NCBI RefSeq assembly: GCF_052857255.1
Contig: NC_135497.1
Coordinates: 182,106,777 to 182,170,776, forward strand
Source: Amblyomma americanum
Lineage: Eukaryota; Arthropoda; Arachnida; Ixodida; Ixodidae
Direction of reading: 5' to 3'
DNA length: 64,000 nt
The notes beneath the pieces were generated by a model, which searched no databases, was not told the origin of the DNA, and worked only from the letters and a program-made list of their open reading frames with translations. A program made the position numbers and the translations under genes. How positions within the stretch are numbered: the stretch's first letter is position 1; each line of letters opens with the position of its first letter. This document shows, piece after piece, positions 43,388 to 54,140 of this stretch.

Positions 43388-43934
43388 TGTTACGTCTCGC
43401 CTACAACGCGCGGTATAGCCGGCGCGGATGCAACGGACGCCGCGGCTTCGTTCATCGCGGCCGCAACGCCTCCCGCCAAGCGCGTCCAGGCAGGTTTCAG
43501 TGCCACGTGTCGTCGTGCGTGCTTGTGTGTGTGTGTGCATGTTTTGCCCACGCTTGTCAAAGCGCGGCAGCCGGGGAGAGGAGCTCCCCAACTGGGAGGC
43601 GAGGAGGTCTGACCGGCGCCGGCCTGGCGGACGCGCCCGTCACGTCTGGACATGTCGAAGCGACGCCGTATCGGATGACTCTTCCCAAGCCGTTCCCTCT
43701 TGCCCTCGACTCCGATGGTATAAAACGCCGCTGCCCCGGACGCCGAGGGGGACTCCGATTTCTTCCTTCGAGTAACGTGGTCGCCCTGACCGGCTGCTCT
43801 TTTGCGATGCCAGAATAAACAAGTTGTTCTGTTACCAGTCGACTCATCCTTTGCCGGGACCTTCGGATGTTTCCAGCTTTGCCCCAGGCCGCCAGGCCAA
43901 CGCTACCCTTGGGGCTTGCAACCCAGATGCAACA
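43388..43934 (+). repeat. 3' LTR
   Basis: 547 bp, almost identical to the 5' LTR, with TATA at 43719-43725 and AATAAA at 43814-43819. The extra 4 bp relative to the 5' LTR is a CTTC duplication. Confidence 0.95.
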
Positions 43935-44120
43935 GATCACAGGTGCTGCCATCAGTGGCTCAAGCAACCTGCCACGGTGCCACTTGTCACAATGGGCAGT
44001 TTGTTTGCAATTCGGTGGGCAGGTTGTGATGATGTCACAAAGTCTAGTGACCTAGGTGGCCCACCTGCCACCTAGGGGGACCACCTTGGGCAGGCTGCCC
44101 GCAACCCGGTGGGCAGAGGG

Positions 44121-44639
44121 ACCTCAGAGACAACGGCTAAGTATCGGAAGAGAACGCCCAGTGCTAACGCACTAAAGACTAAAGATTCCTAGTTACACAT
44201 CAACAAGACGAGATGATTTTCTCATGAACTATAGTTTACGAACTAGGCCCAAAAAGCAAAGGAAGCATCGTTAAAAGAATTCAAAAAGATCATAAAGGAA
44301 AAGAAAACACCAATAAGATGGCGGCAGAGTGAAATACTTTATACAGTACTGAAGAAAAAATATGATATTTCAGTTTTTCAAATTAAACTTCTTTTAGTGC
44401 ACTGAAATTGTGTACAAGGTTGGTGGAATAACAATATCATACTTTTTACACAATAGCAACCAATGTTTATCATCATATTAAGCGACAATTTGTTCCCACA
44501 GCAAATTTATCGAACAATTGCTTTCTGTACTGTGTGAAAGTATCGGCGATTATATGTTTTTTATTACAAAATGAGGCAATAGTTTCAAGAATGCTTTTTC
44601 ACAGTAACCTAATGTATCAATTAATACTTCACACACAAG
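44121..44639. other. Nothing recognised; AT-rich
   Basis: AT-rich DNA after the split SINE. No supported gene. It may include the left end of the Tc1-like element, but no inverted repeat was confirmed. Confidence 0.45.
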
Positions 44640-45600
44640 CCTTTTCCAGCAATCACTGCTAGATCCCGCCGAAGCATGGAGTCTAGGAAGCTGTCAGTGA
44701 ATGTCTAGCCCGGGGTCCCCACTCTTGAAGCAGCTTCTCGACATGCTAGGTGCTGCTGGGTTTTTTCTCGCTCAGACGATGCACGACGCTTATTCGAATA
44801 TATTCAATTGAAATAATCTCGGTAGGATGGCTTTACGACTCCACAAGGTGTACCGTCTTCTCCTTCATTCAATCTTTCACAAGTGTAGAAAAGTGCTTGA
44901 GGTCATAATTGTTTTGAAACATATTGAAATCCCAGATTCTTGCATGTCTATGGAAGTATAACCTTTTCAAGAATGTCCTGACTAACCTCTTTAATCATGG
45001 TTGATAAGGGCATTAATTCAACAAGACAAACTCCAAGAGTAGAGAATCAGCCCTGTGCCATTACATGCCCACCTCTGTGGTTTAATTGGTAAGCTAAAAA
45101 CTAGGCCCATATCAATTGCGTTTGAGGCGACATATACGACAGAATCCCATCATTCCCCCACGACAAGAACTTCGGTTCATCTAATTAAATCACTCTTTCC
45201 ATTTGTGACCTATCTACCCCGGGTGTTCCTTTACCAACATCATCCTGGAAACCTAATTCTTTTCACAGATGTGCAGGGTTTGAGCTCGGCTTCAGTCATT
45301 TAGTTCAGCACATTGCACACGACGTCTCACAGTCCATGGAGTTACTGCAGAGCCTGATACAGTCAGTCTAGAGTTTTTTAGGCTCACGCAAACGATGTCT
45401 TTCTCAACTACTTGGTTGGTTGTTCTGGCATGTCTCCCGCGAAGATTGAGAAACCAAACCTCCTCTGAACCTATATCTCTCCAAAACTTGTCGAAGCGTG
45501 GACTGCGCTACTCAGAAATCCAGTGAAATCTGTTGGTGTTTCATCACATAGTTGCTGCCGCAGATAACTGCTATTTGAGGAGTCCTGATGGCGTTATGTT
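44640..45600 (-). pseudogene. Tc1-like transposase remnant
   Basis: Minus-strand reading across frames recovers Tc1 landmarks in the right order. A helix-turn-helix end SAVTPWTVRRRVQCAEL lies at about 45360-45310. A degraded central region with RSQMERVILI (counterpart of W.RVLFSDE) is near 45200. FQNNYDLKHFSTLVKD at about 44921-44870 is the counterpart of FQQDNDPKHT, with the catalytic Asp replaced by Asn. Stops and frameshifts are frequent. Terminal repeats were not found. It is a long-dead DNA transposon. Confidence 0.6.
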
Positions 45601-45899
45601 AACCTCACACTACGCCCATTGCTTGCAGAAATATGCAGTAATGTAACCACAGAATATGTCGCCTGAAAGTGACAGCAAGTTAATAATAATTTAGAACAGA
45701 CGGAAAATGAACGCAGTGAGAAGCGCCCATGAAAGGACAAAAATGGAAAACGAACTGAAGGCAAACAATTACGTCCCCAAAAACTCCAGACGAAAGAAGA
45801 GGGCATTATTGCATCATAATATATTCAGAAATAGCAGGTCTTTTATATCCGTGATATTTTTAATTTATACAATAAAAATATTGAAAATATCATATCTTT
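45601..45899. other. Nothing recognised
   Basis: AT-rich interval between the Tc1-like and LINE remnants. Confidence 0.5.
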
Positions 45900-46860
45900 T
45901 GTTCACTACTTTATACACAAAAACAAGGGTGACAAGGCCAGCATTAAATCGTATAGACCACTTACAGCATCGTTTCTGATGTACAGGATGGCCATGCCAA
46001 CAAAAAAATTATTTTGGCTTCAGCAGGATTATATGGTTTTTTAAGAGAACTGCAGAATGGTTCCATAGGTGGCAGACTTAAAAATGATAATCTGTCATGC
46101 TTGCACAATGCGTAGAAGCAGCTATAGAAAGTAAAGAACTCTATACTGACTTCTTGGACATTATCAACGCACTTGACCATGTAAACAGAGCGGCTTTGAC
46201 ACGCCTTGAGCAATTAGGGTCTAGGCAATGAGAGTATAAACCTACTATGAGAACTCTGCTGGAACAACAAAGATAACGAAGGAATAACCAATGAAGCGCC
46301 AGTACAGATCCAGAAAGCTCTGCAAGCGTTGTGCACTGTCACCACTTGCACTCATGATGTGTATATTATGAATGAAAATAAAACTAGAATCAAATTAAGT
46401 GGATTATAATACCTGCCTTAAACAACACGGCTTAGTGGTAGAGCACTGTCTCGTGTGTCTAACGTATGTAAATGACATTGTACTGTTTGCTGACAGTCGT
46501 GCAAGCTTGCCACAGATGCTTGCAGATAAGATTTATACGCTTTAGGATTTAATTTTAGCATACATAAATTAGGTTAGATGGCATTTAGTGTTAATAATCA
46601 TCAAGTGGTAACAATACAGGGGCACCGGGCACCCAAGGTAAAGAGTGCAGACACGCATGGTTTCTATAAAAATTTGGGATTGGACTAGTTGGTTTTTGTT
46701 AAGTGCAGACATCTCGGAGTATGGATTAATGAGTGCAAGATGCATCTGGAACGACCTTAACAAGTCATCATTGCAAAGGATAAGACGAATGTAATCATCA
46801 TGAATAAAAGAGCCCTTCAAGATTACAAGCATGAGGTAGCATGAAGTGTGTAAAATGGGC
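45900..46860 (+). pseudogene. LINE reverse transcriptase remnant
   Basis: Plus-strand pieces in several frames follow RT order. GDKASIKSYRPLTASFLMYR (about 45927-45990) is the same entry motif as in the LINE at 33260-34430. A QNGSIGGRLKNDNLSCLH-type segment is at about 46051-46105. A palm segment with Asp replaced follows (about 46130-46210). The catalytic box reads TYVNDIVLFAD (46462-46494), with the first Asp of the YxDD motif changed to Asn. After it comes an NLGLD or HLGVWINE-type thumb motif. Many stops; inactive. Confidence 0.6.
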
Positions 46861-47119
46861 TAATGGTTCCAGAACTTCGGTTTGGTAGTGTAGCGGCCTA
46901 CCACGTGCTACGATGGCCCGGCCCAAGAAAGACGACTAGCGCCAGCTTACGCGCAGTGCTCCGAGGGCACTGCCGTTAAACCTGAGCTCATCATCATAAT
47001 CAGAAGAGATTCTGCGCAGTCTGCGCAGTCTGCGCACAGTCTGGTTTACACCACGGCTGCGTGGGCCTGGTTAAATATTATTGTGGTCACCAGGCAATGA
47101 TGTCTGTTTGGTTCTCCTA
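46861..47119. other. Short interval with a CTGCGCAGT tandem repeat
   Basis: TCTGCGCAG is repeated about three times at 47010-47035 and then decays. CATCATCATAATCAG at 46989-47003 looks like a SINE or LINE tail. No gene. Confidence 0.5.
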
Positions 47120-47128
47120 CGCCACAAA

Positions 47129-47720
47129 TTGGTGACTGCGGACCGTCGTGCCTTCTCTCTCAGCTCCCGCCCGGCTTCTGCCACAGCCGCTCTGCTAGGC
47201 CTCCCGCCGGATTCTGCCTCTGATGCGCCGCCTTCTTCGCAACGCCAGCCAGTCCTTCCTGAGTCCGGGGTATGTGCCCTCAAGCTTCCCGAATTCTGGT
47301 CGTCGGACACTGAACTTTGGTTCATTACGATAGAATCATTGTTCCGTCCTCATCGCGTCAGTTCGCAGTTGGCCATGTATGTACGACCGTGACATAGGAG
47401 CGCTCACGCCCGCTACTGCTGGCGTTGTTCGTGACGTTCTGCGATCCCCACCAGCCGAGCGACCGAGCAGCGTCGATTGCAGCAGCTTATTGCCTCCGAG
47501 GAGCCCGCGGCGACCGCAAACCTACCGACTTACTACGTCGCATGCGCGCCTTGGCTGGGGGCCTGGCTACATCTACCGACAGCGCCATTCTGAGGGAACT
47601 TTTCCTGCAGCGCTTTCCATAGCAGGTGCGCATGCTGTTGACTGTGTCTTCATCTACGACCCTGGACTCCCTGACTCAGCTAGCCGACAATATCATAGAA
47701 GTCGGTTACGCTCTGTGGCT
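47129..47720 (+). pseudogene. gag of the second gypsy element, broken
   Basis: VCALKLPEFWSSDTELWFIT (about 47269-47330) is the conserved gag start. After a frameshift near 47390-47430 comes GDRKPTDLLRRMRALAGG (about 47510-47563) and AILRELFLQRFP, then an in-frame TAG at about 47620-47622. QVRMLLTVSSSTTLDSLTQL continues beyond the stop. No zinc knuckle was found. Confidence 0.75.
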
Positions 47721-47989
47721 GCAATGCACCGTCCTTCCGACTTTGTACCCCGGTGCGGCTGCTGGCGATCGCTATTCGCGGCTCCTCGATGCTAACGCGG
47801 AGCTCACCCGGAAAGTCGCGCAGCTTACAGCTGCTGTTGCTGCTCTTCGCACACGCCGGACGCGTTCTTCGCAACATCGCCATTCCAGCCCCGGTCATGC
47901 CAGCCACCGTTATCATCTTTCAGTTACGATTTGCTGGTACCACCGTCGCTACGGCTCTGGTGCACGGCAATGCCGCCAGCCCTGTTCCT

Positions 47990-48310
47990 ACGCTGAAACG
48001 GTCGGGCCAAACGCTGACGGCGACCGGTGTTCTCGGCGCACGATCAAGTCGCCCCTTCCAAGTCACCGACCGTATTACCAAGATTCGCTACCTCATCAAC
48101 ACTGGTGTCGACCTCTGCGTCCTTCCTCCTACATTGGCCGAGCGCCGCCGTCCTCCTGCCTCGCCTCCGCTCACCGCTTTCAACGGATCGACCATATGGA
48201 CCTGCGGTCAAAAGTCGGTGACTCTTGACATCGGTCTCAGACACACGTACTTTCGCTCGGTGTTTGTCATCGCGGACGTGCGCCAGCCAATAACCGGAGC
48301 TACTTTCTCT
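47990..48310 (+). pseudogene. Protease of the second gypsy element, catalytic Asp lost
   Basis: RYLINTGVDLCVLPPT matches the retropepsin active-site loop (DTGA in active enzymes). The Asp is changed to Asn at 48098-48100, and Ala is changed to Val. The flap and second half (FRSVFVIADVRQPITGATF) follow in frame. It cannot be an active aspartic protease. Confidence 0.75.
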
Positions 48311-48479
48311 GGCACTACAAGCTCGTCGTCGACATGCGGCATTGGGGCATCTTGGACTCCGACACGAGCTTAGCTGTCCAAGGCGTTTCCTGTCGAGCTC
48401 CATCGCTCCGGCTTCTCCAGGCACACGCCACTGTTCCTGACCCTTCATCAGGCGTCATTGCTGAATTTCCGGACGTTTT

Positions 48480-49461
48480 TCGACCACCCTCTCTTCATTC
48501 GTCAGTCATCCACAGCGTGACGCACCATATCGTCACGACGGTCCCCCCCCCCCCGTGTTTGCTCGGGCTCATCGCCTCGCACCAGATTGTCTGGCCGTCG
48601 CCAAAAAGGAGTTTTGAGCCCACGCTGGACGTTGCCTTCATTCGTCCCTCCTCCAGTCCTTGGGCCTCGCCACTTCACATGGTGCCAAAAAGACCGCTGA
48701 CTGGCGACCGTGCAGTGACTACCGTGCTTTAAACAAGGCCACCATACCAGACCGTTACCCCACTCCCTACATCCAGGATTTTATGTCAGCACTGTACGGC
48801 TGCGCTAGCTTCAGTAAGGCCGACCTGGTGAAAGCATACTACCAGATTCCTGTGGAGCCCTCGGATATTCCGAAGACCACCATTATAACACCCTTCGGAG
48901 CGTTGGCATATCTCCGCATGCCTTTTTGTCTCCACAATGCCTCCCAAACCTTTCAGCGTTTCGTCGACCAGGTATTTCGATCGAGGTCTCACTTGTTGCT
49001 TTGCCTATCTCGACGACATCCTCGTCTTCAGCCTTACCGCCGAGGCTTACAAGCTTCACCTACAGCAAGTGCTCTCACGACTCAGCAAGTTTGGCCTTGT
49101 GGTTAATGGTCCCAAGAGCGAGTTCGGTGTCGCGGAGTTGGATTTCCTCGGTCATCGCGTAAACGCCAAAGGCATTCGCCCCCTCCCTACCCGTGTCACA
49201 GCCATCCGTGAATTTCCTCAGCCGTCCACGATCAGGCAGCTGCGCGAATTTCTTGACCTCGCTAATTATTACCGCTGATTCATCCCTCGCTGTGGAAGCA
49301 TACTGCAGCTTCCCTATGACCTCCTCTCGGGCCTCAAGACACCGAACACCGTCGTAGCCTGGACCGACATGGCCGACCGCGCATTTCGAAGCACCAAAGA
49401 AGCCATTGCCAGTGCGACGCTCCTCGTATATCCCAAATATGACACTCCCACATCCGTCATG
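48480..49461 (+). pseudogene. Reverse transcriptase of the second gypsy element, broken
   Basis: Pieces in at least two frames: FIRPSSSPWASPLHMVPK, WRPCSDYRALNKATIPDRYP, SKADLVKAYYQIPVE, then AYLDDILVFS with YLDD intact at 49006-49017, and LDFLGHRVNAKGIRPLP. A TGA at 49276-49278 follows LANYYR. The match ends after SVMV at about 49461, where RNase H would begin. Confidence 0.82.
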
Positions 49462-50974
49462 GTACGGCACAGTAGTGTAGTTTTGTGCTCAAAGTCAGAG
49501 GTACCCATCAGACTAAAGGCTGGAAGACTGGAATTAGGTGCCCACAGAAAAACAGAAAAGCTACAAACGAAGCAGTAAACGGAACACAGAGAAAAGCTTT
49601 TTTGAGGCAAGAAAATCCCAGACCAAAATCAGTTTTGATTAATGCCTGAGAAATATGAATGAAAATAGATGGGCAGGAAAATTTTTCTAATATTTGTGAA
49701 GGAAAATTTGGTTTCACAGTGAACAAAAAATAACCCCAAAGTTAAAAAGCAACCACGAGACAAATAATGTAAATAGGAAAGTAGGAGAGAGTTCTACATG
49801 TAAAGCATGAGATGCAGAGACAGTTTACTGAAAATATGTGACAGATGAAAACCATTGCATATCTGTATCAAGGGATTAAGACTGAAATCAGAAACAAAAC
49901 GTTTCATGACACATGAAAAGGCATTGCCCTGCTCTTTGAATCTAGGTTGGGCTGTCACAGAATGCAGAATTATATGAGCGAATTCTCCCGAGCAGGTGAT
50001 TCACACATGAAATGTGGTCATGGTAGTAAAATAATTGAACATAATTTGTTAGAATTTCTTTCTTTTTTTCAGTGATATATGCAGCACCCTTTTTCGGTCA
50101 AAAGTCACATGTACTTTATCTTGGCTTGTCTGTTAGCAAGATCATTTGATTTACCAATAACTAACATGCAGATGGCCGGTTTTAAATTAGCGGTTTCAAT
50201 ATGGAATGCTGTCATCATAAAAAAAACCAACAGTGTACAGAAGTAAAGTGACTGGGCCGCAAGATAAGAACATAAATAGAAGTTAATTCCTAAAAACGAG
50301 GTTCTGCAAAAACCAAATAAATGAGAAAAAAAATAGCAAGCTACAGGCAAACAATGCACATACACATTTACCCCGCTTAAGAAAGTGGAACCAGGCCTCT
50401 CTCCATAGTTTCCTTCTTGTCAGAATAGCTTTATCTCATTATAAAAAATGTGCGAGTATTTCATGCTTGCAACACACTCCTCACCTCTTCACTCAGGGAA
50501 CTAACTATGAAAGCAGCGACGCTTCACAAGAACAAAACCTAAGACCGGGAAGGAAGAAAAAGTGACTCCAGAAGAAGGCCACAAGGAGCCAGAGGGCCTC
50601 GGATTATGTAGTCCACATGATGGTTATAGCGATGGAAATGGTGTTGAACGATCGCAGAAACCAGAACACGAGACTTTTTGGGGATGCGCAAGACGGTGCC
50701 TTGCTACAAGTACACATGCTGTCAGTGTCCTTAAATGCGTATCCTAACAAAATAACAGCTCTATAAACCTGATGATAGCGTGTATGCAAAGGCGTTATTC
50801 TATTACACCAAGCTTTGTGAGGTGGTGGAGGCGCTCAGTCAGCAGCTGGCATGTGTCTAAGGTAGAACAGCCAAGCCTCAAAACGCACAACTGCACTTAA
50901 TAATCCTATTGTCTCACAGGGCTTCTACATTCTGCGCCTTGTTAATTCTCTTTTGTGACTAATCGTAACTCATA
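49462..50974. other. Nothing recognised; AT-rich
   Basis: AT-rich DNA with poly-A/T runs and only short frames. No domain or repeat copy. Confidence 0.5.
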
Positions 50975-51105
50975 TTCAATAGCCAGCAAGCTGTGGAATA
51001 GACCTTAAGGATACTGACCTTTTTCGGTTAAATCCAAAATTAAAAAAACAGCATACATTTATATTTTTTTTTCAGTTTAAAACCAAAAAGTCTAATTCAT
51101 ATCTA
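50975..51105 (+). repeat. Dispersed repeat shared with 27040-27190
   Basis: TTCAATAGCCAGC, GGATACTGACCTTTTTCGGT and later AAAAAGTCTAATTCATATC correspond in order to the copy at 27040-27190, with a T-run inserted. Confidence 0.5.
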
Positions 51106-51724
51106 TAACCTCTCTCATGTACAGAGAAAACTGACCATTTTAATGATGTAAACAATACCTGTAGTCACTGCACACAAGATGAAAGACTGGAGTATACTGT
51201 GAGCAGAAATACTGGCAACTGTCCTGAAGTTTTGGCCTTTTGGGATAACAAAGTGAAGGTAGACATGTAAGGAAGACCTGCCCACAGGATAGGTCACTAA
51301 AATATATGCAGAAAAGACACGGCGCGCTATGTAGCCTGGATATTGTTGTACATAGTCGGCTCTCTTTAAGACGAACATGACAGAACCTCGTGAATCAATA
51401 CTCTGCTTATCATGAATTAACCTTAGCAGCAAATGCCCAATATAAAGGAGTGTATAGAGGGCATGTAGGCAAACACGTGTCAGGAGGAGAGGAAGATAAT
51501 ACACCAATTTTAGGAATGAAGAGGGGTTCAAGATGAAACTGTATGAATAAAAAAATCCAGAAATTACAGGCAATGTTATCAATCATTCAGCAACTGTCAG
51601 TTCAGCCTTTTCTGCAACAACTACTGCCATTGCATATACAAGGGGACATCTGTCTAATGTTTGTTAGAGACTACTCACAATATTCATGCCCCTGAATAAA
51701 ACTAGTGTTGCACGTAACCCAGAT
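51106..51724. other. Nothing recognised
   Basis: Contains a 155-codon hydrophobic minus-strand frame (51115-51582) whose composition is what AT-rich non-coding DNA gives. No motif or gene context. Confidence 0.4.
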
Positions 51725-51866
51725 GAAAAGATTTCCATTTCCAGCTGAATTATGTAACCGGAAATCATGCCCAGCTGGAAAATTTCTAGCTCAAGCTAGA
51801 AATTTTGTATTTCCGGCTAGAAGTGGAAATTGAAGTGCCATTTCCAGCCACTCCGGCTGGAAATAG
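51725..51866. repeat. Cluster of GGAAAT/ATTTCC palindromes
   Basis: TTTCCAGCTG, CCAGCTGGAAAATTTCTAGC, TAGCTCAAGCTAGAAATTTT, TTTCCGGCTAGAAGTGGAAA and CATTTCCAGCCACTCCGGCT then GGAAAT form a series of imperfect inverted repeats over about 140 bp. The block can fold in several registers. It may be the core of a small DNA element. No family assigned. Confidence 0.6.
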
Positions 51867-52857
51867 TGCCGGCAGCATTGCTTTGTTTGGCTGGAGAAAG
51901 ATCTGAACACACAAAGCCATTCACTTATGCTCATGTGCACTGTAAAGGTTTACACAAACCAATAAGCACAAGTTGAGTGGTTCGTAGTAACATTTTTTTT
52001 GGCACTGTATCTGTGGGAAGCTAACCAATGGTGCCTTGGCTGTTCAGGTTCAAAGAGTTAGTTTTTAAAGGACGCCCACATCATTATTACAACTGAGCTG
52101 GTTTAGTACAAGAACTTGCACTGAATTTGAGCCTTATTGCATTTTCCAAAACTGTTTCCAAAAGAACAGCTCTAATATCAGCCTAATATTCATTACGTAA
52201 CATTGTGATACACGTGAGCCTTTTCTCCAGCTCCTTCTTCTCCTTCTGCGGCTGTAAATAATTTTTACATCACAAAAACAGAACACAGCAATGTGACATA
52301 ACAAGAGTATGCGCAGTCACGCAGCATTAAATTAAAGCTCAAACCTAAAGGAATATCTGTTCATCCAAAATTTGCAATTGAATGCTCTCTTGGTCATAAG
52401 CAAAAAGTGGCACTCAGGTGCTTTACACAAGCATAGCAGTTAAGCAAGACTATAAACAAGAGCTTTTACTGCTGAACTGCTCTTAAGGACTTCACGTGTT
52501 GATCTGTCAATTTTAAATGCCTTGAATGAGATTCCTGCAAGCAGTTGTACTTTCAAATTTAGGTATAATGTCAAGTGTCAGACAATTAAGTTGTAAGTTA
52601 TATTAGTTGTTTCTTTTTTCTCAAATTCAATTGACGATGAAAGTGAAAAAAAAAAGAACAAGCAAAAGGCTCTGCAAGACAGCAGACAAGGGCCTGTACT
52701 CCTACAGAATAAGTGTGTCAGAGGAGGCTGTTGGAGGAAGTACTTCACAGCAAACCATGCAATAATACCCATGCCAAACAGACAAATTTAATGCCAGTAA
52801 GCGCTTAATGCCTTCAGTTCTAACGATATTTACATGGTGCTGCATGTGCAAATTTAA
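51867..52857. other. Nothing recognised; AT-rich
   Basis: About 1 kb of AT-rich DNA, intron-like, ending at the TTAA target of the next element. Confidence 0.45.
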
Positions 52858-53713
52858 AGGCACACTGAGGAGAAATTGAAGTTGGCTTGTATCGATAGAA
52901 TACCAGCTCCTGATCACAAAAACTCCGCTCTTACTGAAAACAAAGCTCTTGTAGTAGAAAATAGCAAGAACCAAAATACAGGTATCGCCACCACAGGCCA
53001 ATCTCGCAAGTACAAGCGTGGCGACGTTATAGGACAAGGGACGCCACCTTGGAGGAATGTTCCTTTCTACATGGAATGCGCGAGTCTCTGAGGCTCACAA
53101 AGGAAGGTTGTGCGGTTCAATATTGAAGTAAGTTTTGTTTTAAAACCTATAGTGCACTCTGATCACACAAGGAAGACAGACAAAAGAACCTGAATGTTGG
53201 AAGCAAAGAAAACCGATTCTTGGCGGCTGCACAGGCGGCCAGGAGAGTTTCGATTTGTTATGGCGCTTCGCGTCTATGAGCTTTGGTTGCCCCGTGGTAT
53301 TGTTTTTGACGCGCCTCGATTTACAACCGCCGAACAGCAGAGCAACTCCAAGTGCCGCTTCAAGTGCTAGATAACCTTTGAATGAGCCTGTTAAGGCTGG
53401 TCAGATGATCGCCACGGTCGATGAAAAACTATGATGGCACGACGGTCGGTGATCGTACAAGGCAGTTCGCAGTATAAAAAGCACTTGTGTCTTCGCACGC
53501 TCACCCGGCGAAACATTCCCGGCTGTGCCAGTCAACTTCAAATTAGTTAGCGGAAATCGTTTATTAGGGACGGCAGACAAGGTACAGGGCAGTTCAGAAA
53601 AATTGCTGATTGCCTAGCTCTGTTAGGCCAGGATATACGTAGCGAAAGCGCGGAGATTTCTGCATCGGAAGAGTGCATTCACTAGATGCGCCTTTATTGA
53701 TAGCTACAGTTTG

Positions 53714-53786
53714 AGCCGTCGTGGCGGAGTGGTAGCGTCTCCGCCTCAAACGCCAAAGGTCCTGGTTCGATTCCGAACCTCGGCAC
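53714..53786 (+). pseudogene. tRNA-like sequence, probably a SINE head
   Basis: Box A TGGCGGAGTGGTAG and a perfect box B GGTTCGATTCC are present with tRNA spacing, and GCCG/CGGC close the acceptor end. Two internal acceptor pairs, part of the D stem, the anticodon stem and the outer T-stem pairs do not form, so it is unlikely to be a working tRNA. The following ACAAGATGTTATTTTTATTC looks like a SINE body. Confidence 0.55.
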
Positions 53787-53904
53787 AAGATGTTATTTTT
53801 ATTCAGTGAGTGGGCAGGGAGTTTCAGTGGCTCCCATAGACGCGCGACTGAATACGTTGGTTAGCGGTTAAACGCAGGCTCTGTTAAGGCGCGTTTATGC
53901 TCCG

Positions 53905-54140
53905 GCGTAACGCGCGCGCGCGCGCGCTGCACGGCGACGTCACGACGGCCAAAGCGAGACCATGTATACTCCAACTGCGCTTGACCGCCGACGCGTTCGG
54001 CGGCTTCGGCGCACTCTAACCGCACTGGCGGGGAGACTTGGAGCGTGTCTCTATTTCGCGCCGAGTGCGCCAGCCGCCGCCGGCCCGGCCAGACTGATTC
54101 GGCTCCGCGGCGAGGTGCGCGTTGTGACGTAATTCAATAG
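53905..54140. repeat. CG-rich dispersed-repeat segment
   Basis: A CGCGCGCG run at about 53909-53926 is followed by CpG-dense DNA with GACGTCACGACG near 53935-53947 and GTTGTGACGTAATTC near 54120-54135. TGACGT sites occur at both ends. It probably belongs to a repeat nested in the TTAA element rather than to a promoter. Confidence 0.35.

Larger units (their letters stand above)
38892..43934 (+). mobile_element. Young Ty3/gypsy LTR retrotransposon lacking integrase (Gmr1-like)
   Basis: LTRs at 38892-39434 and 43388-43934 begin TGTTAC and end GCAACA, and a GATC duplication flanks the element (38888-38891, 43935-43938). By eye the LTRs differ by one substitution (near 39026 against 43522) and one 4-bp indel (CTTC near 43766), so insertion is recent. 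Internal order is gag (SCAN-like capsid, zinc knuckle), protease, RT, RNase H. No integrase is present between protease and RT, where Gmr1-like elements carry it, or after RNase H, where most gypsy elements do. There is no env-like frame in 42907-43387. Integration with a proper target duplication implies integrase supplied in trans. Confidence 0.93.
38838..44120 (+). mobile_element. tRNA-headed SINE (type D), split by the LTR element
   Basis: The left part (38838-38891: CTCCTGGCGCAGTGGTACAGC, then ATGCGCCATTGCCCTGCGATC) and the right part (43935 to about 44120: GATCACAGGTGCTGCCATC, later GGGCAGGCTGCCCGCAACCC) become continuous if the LTR element and one GATC copy are removed. The GCGCAGTGGTA motif is box A-like. 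No convincing box B is seen. The head is unlike the Ruka-like one. Confidence 0.5.
47120..49461 (+). mobile_element. Second Ty3/gypsy element, decayed and 3'-truncated
   Basis: Decayed gag, protease and RT regions lie in the right order on the plus strand, broken by several frameshifts and stops. AATTGGTGACTGCGGACCG near 47128 looks like a decayed primer-binding site, with no LTR preserved upstream. The 3' side stops abruptly at the beginning of RNase H (about 49461). Integrase and 3' LTR are absent. It belongs to a different gypsy lineage from the elements at 38.9 kb and 58.2 kb. Confidence 0.8.

Noticed and set aside
51115..51582. 155-codon hydrophobic minus-strand frame
   Set aside because: Composition is that expected of AT-rich DNA; no motif, no gene context, no repeat or splice support.
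53714..53786. Functional tRNA gene
   Set aside because: Boxes A and B are good, but several stems do not pair; better explained as a tRNA-derived repeat.
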